Shown here piece by piece: positions 14,583 through 19,180 of a DNA stretch of 19,180 nucleotides (its first letter is position 1; the number at the start of each line of letters is the position of its first letter). Under the pieces are notes generated by a model, which saw only the letters and a program-made list of their open reading frames with translations, made no database searches and was not told where the DNA came from. Both the position numbers and the translations under genes were made by a program. Source of the stretch: Solirubrobacteraceae bacterium (lineage in GTDB: Bacteria > Actinomycetota > Thermoleophilia > Solirubrobacterales > Solirubrobacteraceae); assembly GCA_025935735.1 (NCBI GenBank), contig JAICUS010000038.1, positions 1 through 19,180 on the forward strand. The letters run 5' to 3'.

Positions 14583-14677
14583 AACCTAAAGGGGACTGTC
14601 CCCTTTAGGTTCGGTGCGGCTCTGGATTCGGCTTCGCAGAGCCGCCCGCGCGCATCGGGGGACTGTCCCCTTCAGGT
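14583..14677. repeat. REP-like composite element: two GGGGACTGTCCCC palindromes flanking a hairpin
   Basis: The left unit is a perfect 13-bp inverted repeat with a CTG loop (14583-14595 / 14599-14611). The right unit, GGGGACTGTCCCC at 14658-14670, shares 19 of 20 bases with the left over 14591-14610 versus 14658-14677, a direct repeat with a 67-nt period. Between them GCGGCTCTG (14616-14624) pairs perfectly with CAGAGCCGC (14637-14645). The structure resembles REP doublets spread by TnpA-REP-type transposases (inference; no transposase is here). It lies between convergent genes and could end transcription both ways. The right unit overlaps the dehalogenase stop codon. Confidence 0.7.
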
Positions 14678-15550
14678 GGTGAGCCAGTCGGCGATCGTCG
14701 CGCCGATCAGGCCGCCCTGGTCCTCTTGGAGGAAGTGGCCGGCGGACGGGACGGGGCGGGGCGCCGGCCGGCCGAGGGCCGCGGCGAACGCCTCGCCCGC
14801 CCGGGGTGGGAGCGGGCGGTCCTCGGCGCCCCAGAGCAGCAGCAGCGGCCGGGTGTCCTCGCGCAGCGCGGCCAGGACGCGGGCGCCGGCGGCGGCGCCG
14901 GGCGCGTCCGGCGTCTGCGGGATCAGCGGCGGGAAGGCCCGCGCGCCGGCCTTGCTCGCCTCGTTCGGGAACGGCGCGTCGTAGGCGGCGGCCACCGCGT
15001 CGCCCGGGTCGGTGAGGCAGCCGCGGCGGACCAGGAAGCCGACCGGCAGCTCCTCGACGTCCTCCACGAACCGCGCGAAGCGGTGCCACGCCTCGCTCAT
15101 CGGCTGGCGGCCGGTGAACAGGCCGGTGTCCATGGCCACGATGCGGTCGACCCGGTCGGGGTGCTCGACGGCCAGCCGCAGGCCGATCGGGCCGCCCCAG
15201 TCGTGGCAGACGAACGTCGCCCCGCGCACGTCCAGCCGCTCCAGCAGGTCGGCCACCGCGGCGGTGAAGCGGTCGTAGGTGTACCAGCCGACGTCGATCG
15301 GCTTGTCCGAGCGGCCGAAGCCCGGCAGGTCGGGCAGGATCACGCGGTGGCCGGCCTCCAGCAGCGGCGGCGCGACCTTGCGCCACAAAAAGCTCCAGGT
15401 GGGCTCGCCGTGGAACATCACCACCGGCGGTCCGTCGCCCTCGTCGACGTGGGCGAGCCGGATCCCGTCCCACTCGCGGAACCGCGGCTCCCACGGGAAG
15501 TCCGGCAGGCCGGCGAGGATCTCGTCGGGGGTGCGGATCGCGTCGGTCAT
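14672..15550 (-). CDS. haloalkane dehalogenase-like alpha/beta hydrolase
   Basis: A 292-residue alpha/beta hydrolase of the haloalkane dehalogenase group. HGEPTWS (47-53) is the oxyanion and substrate-binding loop; D117-W118 in CHDWGG is the aspartate nucleophile with the halide-binding tryptophan next to it; D244 (WGAEDRPLP) is in the acid position of subfamily I enzymes such as DhlA; H272 (AGHFLQED) is the catalytic base. ILPDLPGFGRSDKP (71-84) is also typical. Known enzymes hydrolyse carbon-halogen bonds; epoxide hydrolases and fluoroacetate dehalogenases are close, and the actual substrate is unproven. The ATG overlaps the TGA of the lytic transglycosylase gene (ATGA at 15547-15550). The TGA stop (14672-14674) is inside the REP-like element. 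Confidence 0.85.
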   Translation of the reverse strand: MTDAIRTPDEILAGLPDFPWEPRFREWDGIRLAHVDEGDGPPVVMFHGEPTWSFLWRKVAPPLLEAGHRVILPDLPGFGRSDKPIDVGWYTYDRFTAAVADLLERLDVRGATFVCHDWGGPIGLRLAVEHPDRVDRIVAMDTGLFTGRQPMSEAWHRFARFVEDVEELPVGFLVRRGCLTDPGDAVAAAYDAPFPNEASKAGARAFPPLIPQTPDAPGAAAGARVLAALREDTRPLLLLWGAEDRPLPPRAGEAFAAALGRPAPRPVPSAGHFLQEDQGGLIGATIADWLTT

Positions 15551-16860
15551 CCCAGGCGCGAGAGCAGCGGCTCGAGCGCCGCGGCCCGCCGGCCGGCGGC
15601 GACGTGGATGGCGCGCGGGCTGCGCGACCAGGCGATGACGTTCAGCACCTGCAGACGGTCGAGAACGTACTGGAACGCGAGCGCCTGGCGCCGGGAGGCA
15701 TAGTCGCGCGAGATCGCGAACGCCCAGCCGCGGGGCGGATCGTCGACGCCGACCACGCGCAGCGGGCGGGCGCGGGAGATCGCCTTGACCACCGTGCCGA
15801 TGTACATGGCCGCCGCGAGCGCCTCCGGGCGCAGCTTCGCGCCCTTCGGCGCCCGCAGGCCGGTGTCCCGCGGGCGGTCCGGGAGCGGCTGCAGGCCGTC
15901 GCCCGGCGCGCTGCCCGGCGGGTGCAGCACCAGGCGGGCATCGTCCGCGCCGGTCTGCAGCGTGTCCTGGCGGATCAGCGCGGCGTGATCGGTGCGGGCG
16001 AGCCGCAGGATCTCCTCGGCCGCGCCGAGCTTCCAGAAGTAGTTGGACGAGTCGTCGCCGAACCCGGCCAGCAGCGTGTAGGCCGCCGCGTGACGCAGCG
16101 GCGTGGAGTCGAAGTACAGCCGCGCGTAGGGCACGTTCCCCGCCCCGTAGGCCTTCAGCACGCTCTGCAGGTTCCCGATGCCCATGTGGTAGGAGACGAA
16201 CGCCAGGTCCTCGCGGCCGAAGCGCCGCTTGGCCAGCGCGAGGTAGCGGCCGGTGGCGGCGAGCGCCTTCGCCGGGTCGAAGCGCTCGTCCACCTTGGCC
16301 CGCGCGCGGCTCAGCTTCGCCGCCCGCTTGAGCTTCAGGTGGGCGACGGCGCGATCGATGCGGGCGGTGTAGCGGGCGCTGGCCGCGGTGTCGACGCGCA
16401 TGCCGAGCAGGTCGCGCCCCGTCTGGGCCAGGATCTGCGTGAGGCCGGCCGCGCCGTCGATGCCGCCGGGCGCCCGCGCGTCGGGCCGGCCCGCGCTCTC
16501 CAGGAACACGAGCGCCTCCAGGCGGTCCGCGCTCACCCCGACGCGCTCGGCCACCCGCTCGATCGGCTTGCGGAAGCGCAGCGTGCGCTCCGCGCTGAGC
16601 GCCACCCCGCTGGGCGAGCGGACGTAGAGCAGATGGCTCGTGCCCGCGGCCGCCCGGCGGGCGAAGCCGGCCGAGCGCGCCGGCGTCCAGGCCAGCGGGT
16701 CCGGGACGGCCTTGCCGTGCGTGGCGCCGGGCAGCGTGGGGATCGGGGGCACCGGCCCCTCTGGGCCCTGCGCGCCCGGCCGGGTCAGCACCGCCACCGC
16801 CACCGCGGCCAGCACGACCCCCGCGAGCAGCGCGAGGCGCCTGCGACGAGCCAGGACCAT
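15547..16860 (-). CDS. lytic transglycosylase (SLT domain), exported
   Basis: A 437-residue protein with a basic N-terminus and a membrane or signal segment at about 8-26, then a proline-rich stretch. The SLT/goose-lysozyme-like domain has the catalytic glutamate in LVFLESAGRPDA (E121), GLTQIL (139-144) and FVSYHMGIGNL (221-231). Such enzymes cleave the MurNAc-GlcNAc bond of peptidoglycan, forming 1,6-anhydro ends. The remaining 200 residues contain FYxx-type aromatic and helical segments (YLALAKRRFGREDLA, AMYIGTVVKAISR) with no second domain I can name. The ATG at 16860 is divergent from, and overlaps by CATG, the possible start of the kinase-like gene. Its stop is coupled to the dehalogenase start, an odd partnership. 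Confidence 0.85.
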   Translation of the reverse strand: MVLARRRRLALLAGVVLAAVAVAVLTRPGAQGPEGPVPPIPTLPGATHGKAVPDPLAWTPARSAGFARRAAAGTSHLLYVRSPSGVALSAERTLRFRKPIERVAERVGVSADRLEALVFLESAGRPDARAPGGIDGAAGLTQILAQTGRDLLGMRVDTAASARYTARIDRAVAHLKLKRAAKLSRARAKVDERFDPAKALAATGRYLALAKRRFGREDLAFVSYHMGIGNLQSVLKAYGAGNVPYARLYFDSTPLRHAAAYTLLAGFGDDSSNYFWKLGAAEEILRLARTDHAALIRQDTLQTGADDARLVLHPPGSAPGDGLQPLPDRPRDTGLRAPKGAKLRPEALAAAMYIGTVVKAISRARPLRVVGVDDPPRGWAFAISRDYASRRQALAFQYVLDRLQVLNVIAWSRSPRAIHVAAGRRAAALEPLLSRLG

Positions 16861-17551
16861 GACCGCCAGGGTGGCAGGCCCGCAGGTTTGGCGCCGCCGC
16901 GCGCGGGTTACTCATCGCTCCACGCCGCCTCTCGTCACCCTTTCCGCCTCCTACGGCGCCGGCGGGAGCCAAGTCGGGCCCGCGCTGGCCGAACGCCTCG
17001 GCGTCGAGTTCCTCGACCGGGCCATCCCGGCCCAGGTGGCCGAGCGGCTCGCGGTGTCGCTGGACGCCGCGCTGGCCCACGACGAGTCGCTGGGCGACGC
17101 CATCGGCCGCTTCGTCTCCTCCTTCGCGATGCTGCCCGAGCTGGCCTCGGCGATGGCCCAGGCCGGGGTCCCGGCCGGCGAGGACTACCGCGCTCATACC
17201 GAGGCGGTCATCCGCGAGCACGCCGCCCAGGGCGCCGTCGTCCTCGGCCGCGCCGGCGCGCTCGTGCTGCGCGACCGCCCGGGCGCGCTCCACGTCCGGC
17301 TCGACGGGCCGGCGGACCGCCGCGTGGAGCGCATGATGGACCAGCAGGGCCTCGAGCGCCCGGAGGCCGAGCGCCTGCGCAAGGACGCCGACCGGGCCCG
17401 CGAGGCCTACGTGCGCCACTTCTACGGCGCCGACGCCCGGGACCCGGCCCACTACCACATGGTCATCGACTCGACCCGGCTGCCGGTGGGCTGCGTGGTC
17501 GAGTCGATCGCGGCGGCGCTCAGGAGGCCCGGCCGGAATTTCGGCGCATAA
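16859..17551 (+). CDS. cytidylate kinase-like family protein
   Basis: A 230-residue protein of the cytidylate-kinase-like family (PF13189). VTLSASYGAGGSQVGPALAE (26-45) is its nucleotide-binding loop, which lacks the standard Walker A Lys-Ser/Thr; LGVEFLDRAIP (48-58) follows as in the family. Later elements are VVLGRAGALVLRDRPGALHV and the lid-like basic segment ADRRVERMMDQQGLERPEAERLRKD. Cytidylate kinases phosphorylate CMP, but this subgroup's substrate is unknown. The start is uncertain: the family normally begins close to VTLSA, and the ATG at 16859 adds 25 residues. GTG at 16871 is an alternative. No Shine-Dalgarno or clear -10 box is visible. The end lies in the left arm of an inverted repeat. 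Confidence 0.78.
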   Translation: MTARVAGPQVWRRRARVTHRSTPPLVTLSASYGAGGSQVGPALAERLGVEFLDRAIPAQVAERLAVSLDAALAHDESLGDAIGRFVSSFAMLPELASAMAQAGVPAGEDYRAHTEAVIREHAAQGAVVLGRAGALVLRDRPGALHVRLDGPADRRVERMMDQQGLERPEAERLRKDADRAREAYVRHFYGADARDPAHYHMVIDSTRLPVGCVVESIAAALRRPGRNFGA

Positions 17552-17678
17552 CCCGGCGACTGCACCGGTCGTCGCTGCCCGCGGCGGCCATCCGCTCGCA
17601 TACTGGGGGTACGTGTGCGGTGGCCGCCGCCCGGCAGCGGCGGGCGGGGCCCGCCGGAATGCGTCGAAATTTCGGCCG
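17530..17678. repeat. 149-bp nested inverted-repeat element between convergent genes
   Basis: The outer arms, 17530-17549 and 17659-17678, are inverted repeats matching at 18 of 20 positions around AATTTCG cores. Inside, GCGGCGGCCA (17581-17590) pairs perfectly with TGGCCGCCGC (17621-17630); after a bulged T the stem continues CCGC/GCGG (17592-17595 / 17617-17620). Outward, GCTGCC (17574-17579) pairs with GGCAGC (17633-17638). GGCGG/CCGCC at 17643-17647 / 17651-17655 is a side hairpin. The left arm contains the kinase-like gene's stop codon. It could be a bidirectional terminator, a structured RNA or a MITE-like element; the sequence does not decide. Confidence 0.65.
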
Positions 17679-17685
17679 TGCCGAC

Positions 17686-18219
17686 TTAGGCGCTGAAGAC
17701 CGGGCGGATCACCCCGCGCGCGAGCGTGTGGAACGCCAGGTTGACGCCGACGAAGGCCGGCGAGACGCTGTCGTCGATCTCCAGCGGCGCGTCCAGCGCG
17801 TGCACGGCGAACACGTAGCGGTGCGGCGGGTCGCCCTCCGGCGGCGCGGCGCCGCCCCAGGCCTTCTCGCCGTAGTCGTTGCGCACGTGGAACGCGCCCT
17901 CGGGCAGCTCGCCGCCGCTGCCGGCGCCGGACGGGAGCTCGGTGGTGCCGGCGGGCAGGTTGACGAGCAGCCAGTGCCAGAAGCCGCTGTGGGTCGGCGC
18001 GTCCGGGTCGAAGCAGGTGACCGCGAACGCCTTCGTCTCCTCCGGGAACCCGGACCAGCGCAGGTGCGGGGAATGGTCCTGCGTGCCGCCGGCCATCGGG
18101 GCGCGGAAGCTGTCGTCCATCTTCTCGCCGTCGGAGACCTCGTCGCTCTCGAGATGGAACGACGGCTTGGACGGCAGCAGGTCGTAGGGATCGGGGGCCT
18201 GAGGGCGTTCCAGTGACAT
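17686..18219 (-). CDS. YbhB/YbcL-family (PEBP/Raf kinase inhibitor-like) protein
   Basis: A 177-residue phosphatidylethanolamine-binding-protein family member, close to the usual bacterial length. DPDAPTHSGFWHWLLVNLP (71-89) is the first conserved motif (DPDxP and the HW pair lining the anion pocket) and GGAAPPEGDPPHRYVFAVHA (122-141) is the second (G-x-PP-x-G-x-HRY). No signal peptide; cytoplasmic. Bacterial members bind small anionic ligands, but their role is not settled. The ATG at 18219 is supported by a TAGCTT -10 box 8 nt upstream. It is divergent from the winged-helix gene by 19 bp and convergent with the kinase-like gene. Confidence 0.92.
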   Translation of the reverse strand: MSLERPQAPDPYDLLPSKPSFHLESDEVSDGEKMDDSFRAPMAGGTQDHSPHLRWSGFPEETKAFAVTCFDPDAPTHSGFWHWLLVNLPAGTTELPSGAGSGGELPEGAFHVRNDYGEKAWGGAAPPEGDPPHRYVFAVHALDAPLEIDDSVSPAFVGVNLAFHTLARGVIRPVFSA

Positions 18220-18226
18220 GGCCCGG

Positions 18227-18232
18227 CAAGCT
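18227..18232 (+). promoter_or_regulatory. -10 candidate CAAGCT, leaderless promoter of the winged-helix gene
   Basis: CAAGCT ends 6 nt before the ATG at 18239, so the predicted start of transcription is exactly the A of the ATG. It overlaps the reverse-strand box by five bases. The hexamer is a weaker match (xAnnnT), so confidence is lower. Confidence 0.35.
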
Positions 18233-18233
18233 A
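18228..18233 (-). promoter_or_regulatory. -10 box TAGCTT, near-leaderless promoter of the PEBP gene
   Basis: Reverse-strand TAGCTT, followed by 8 nt and the ATG at 18219. Same spacing as the boxes at 8386, 12790 and 12794. No Shine-Dalgarno in the leader. Confidence 0.55.
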
Positions 18234-18238
18234 CGCCG

Positions 18239-19180
18239 ATGGACCGGACGCTGTCGCAGCGCGAGCTCAACCGCGCGCTGCTGGCGCGCCAACTGCTGCT
18301 CGACCGCTCGCCGGCGCCGCTGCCGCGGGCGCTGGAGCGCGTGGCCGGAATCCAGGCGCAGTACGCGCCGTCGATGTACTTCGGGCTGTGGTCGCGCCTG
18401 CGCGACCTGGACCCGGCGGCGATCGCCCGCGGCCTGGAGCGGCGCACGCTCGTGCAGGCGACGCTCATGCGCTCGACGATCCACCTCGTCTCGCGGGCCG
18501 ACTACTGGCCGCTGGCGCTGGCCGTGGGCGACGTGCGCCGGCGCTCGTGGGCGCGCTCGGTCAAGGGCGACGAGCCGGCGATGCGCCGGGCCGCCGGCAA
18601 GCTGCGCGTCGCACTGCGCGACGGGCCGCTGCGCCGGGCCGAGATCGAGGCGCTGATCGGCAAGGAGCCGGCCCGCTGGGTGGGATTCTTCCTCGACCTC
18701 GTCCGCGTCCCGCCGTCGGGCACGTGGGAGCGCCGCCGCGCCGACCTCTATGCCGCCGCCGAGGACTGGCTCGGGCCGCCGGAGACGACGGCCGAGGCGG
18801 GCCGCGCGCTGCTCGCCGAGCGCTATCTGCGCGCGTTCGGCCCGGCCACCCGCCAGGACGTGGCGAGCTTCACGGGCTTCAGCCTCGCCGAGGTCGACGC
18901 CGCGCTGGCCGGCACACGGCTGCGCCGCTTCGGCGACGGCCTGCTCGACCTCCCGCGCGCGCCGCTGCCCGACCCCGAGACCCCGGCGCCGCCCCGGCTG
19001 ATCGGCACCTGGGACGCGATCCTGCTCGTCCACGCCCGCCGCACCGGTGTCCTGGCCGAGGAGCACCGGGCCCGGATCGTCTCCACCAAGACGCCGCACT
19101 CGTTCCCGACGTTCCTGGTCGACGGCGCGGTGGCGGGTACGTGGCGCGAGGAGCGCGGGCGGATCCGCCTGGAGCCCTTC
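18239..19180 (+). CDS. winged helix DNA-binding domain protein (PF06224), 3' end outside window
   Basis: The frame is open from the ATG at 18239 to the last base (314 codons visible, no stop), so the gene is cut by the window edge; family members are usually about 350-400 residues. The N-terminus LSQRELNRALLARQLLLDR is typical, followed by VAGIQAQYAPSMYFGLWSRL and TLMRSTIHLVSRADYWPL, both hallmarks of the PF06224 (HTH_42) family. The later part has YLRAFGPATRQDVASFTGF and LIGTWDAILLVHARRTGVL, then FPTFLVDGAVAGTWR near the edge. Related proteins include DNA-binding and DNA-repair factors such as YcaQ-like glycosylases; this one's role is unknown. It is divergent from the PEBP gene by 19 bp. 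Confidence 0.88.
   Translation, partial: MDRTLSQRELNRALLARQLLLDRSPAPLPRALERVAGIQAQYAPSMYFGLWSRLRDLDPAAIARGLERRTLVQATLMRSTIHLVSRADYWPLALAVGDVRRRSWARSVKGDEPAMRRAAGKLRVALRDGPLRRAEIEALIGKEPARWVGFFLDLVRVPPSGTWERRRADLYAAAEDWLGPPETTAEAGRALLAERYLRAFGPATRQDVASFTGFSLAEVDAALAGTRLRRFGDGLLDLPRAPLPDPETPAPPRLIGTWDAILLVHARRTGVLAEEHRARIVSTKTPHSFPTFLVDGAVAGTWREERGRIRLEPF

Noticed and set aside
14672..15550. Epoxide hydrolase as an alternative for the dehalogenase-like gene
   Set aside because: Close in fold, but the HDWGG nucleophile with adjacent Trp, the HGEP loop and acid position fit haloalkane dehalogenase better, and the two tyrosines of epoxide hydrolases were not identified.
15604..18216. 870-codon forward frame
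   Set aside because: Shadow of the transglycosylase, kinase-like and PEBP genes; low-complexity Arg/Ala/Gly content and no motif.
14672..19099. 1475-codon reverse frame spanning several genes
   Set aside because: Only its last 292 codons (the dehalogenase) are real; the rest is antisense or out-of-frame to the kinase, transglycosylase, PEBP and winged-helix genes.
1..19180. CRISPR array, tRNA or rRNA genes, prophage, IS element
   Set aside because: No regularly spaced repeats, tRNA cloverleaf, rRNA signature, integrase or transposase could be seen on either strand.

Overview
The window is very GC-rich (about three quarters G+C by eye) and packed with genes. The genes include an LytR_C-domain protein, a DUF3105 protein, a cytidylate-kinase-like protein and winged-helix PF06224 and PEBP-family proteins. 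Several starts lie 7-8 nt downstream of a TAnnnT -10 box with no Shine-Dalgarno. This points to a chromosomal segment of an actinobacterium, most likely the Thermoleophilia/Solirubrobacterales lineage (inference; no rRNA or marker gene is present). I see no tRNA, rRNA, CRISPR array, transposase, integrase or phage structural gene. No stretch over about 150 bases lacks a gene. The longest gaps are 17552-17685, 7627-7732, 14580-14671 and 4014-4098, and each holds inverted repeats.

Layout. (1) 3-5979 (+): end of a DUF354 glycosyltransferase-like gene, a PglF/WbpM/CapD-type membrane nucleotide-sugar 4,6-dehydratase, a two-TM LytR_C protein and a membrane-anchored protein with FlgD-like Ig repeats. 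(2) 7626-5976 (-): a three-gene cassette joined by two ATGA overlaps: secreted/membrane unknown, 73-aa two-TM protein, secreted LysM protein. (3) 9381-7733 (-): a rhamnosyltransferase-like GT2 and an unrecognised 214-aa protein. (4) 9436-11165 (+): a processive-type membrane GT2 and a PglC-like phosphoglycosyl transferase, overlapping by GTGA. (5) 12781-11208 (-): alpha/beta hydrolase and DUF3105 protein, divergent from (6) 12808-14579 (+): GNAT acetyltransferase and SDR. (7) 16860-14672 (-): lytic transglycosylase and haloalkane dehalogenase, overlapping by ATGA. (8) 16859-17551 (+) cytidylate-kinase-like protein, convergent with (9) 18219-17686 (-) PEBP-family protein, which is divergent from (10) 18239-end (+) winged-helix PF06224 protein.

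How it fits together. The dehydratase, the phosphoglycosyl transferase, two GT2 enzymes and the DUF354 protein could together make a lipid-linked surface glycan: modify the nucleotide sugar, load the first sugar on undecaprenyl phosphate, then extend. The LysM, LytR_C, FlgD-Ig and lytic transglycosylase genes add a wall/envelope theme. The right half is housekeeping or accessory metabolism.

The most unusual non-coding signals are: (a) a 149-bp nested inverted-repeat element at 17530-17678; (b) a two-copy GGGGACTGTCCCC palindrome element at 14583-14677 that supplies the stop codon of the dehalogenase gene; (c) a repeated leaderless-promoter architecture, including divergent pairs whose -10 boxes overlap. 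I did not find a clear new defence or biosynthetic system. The best candidates for something undescribed are the three-gene LysM cassette and the structured 149-bp element.
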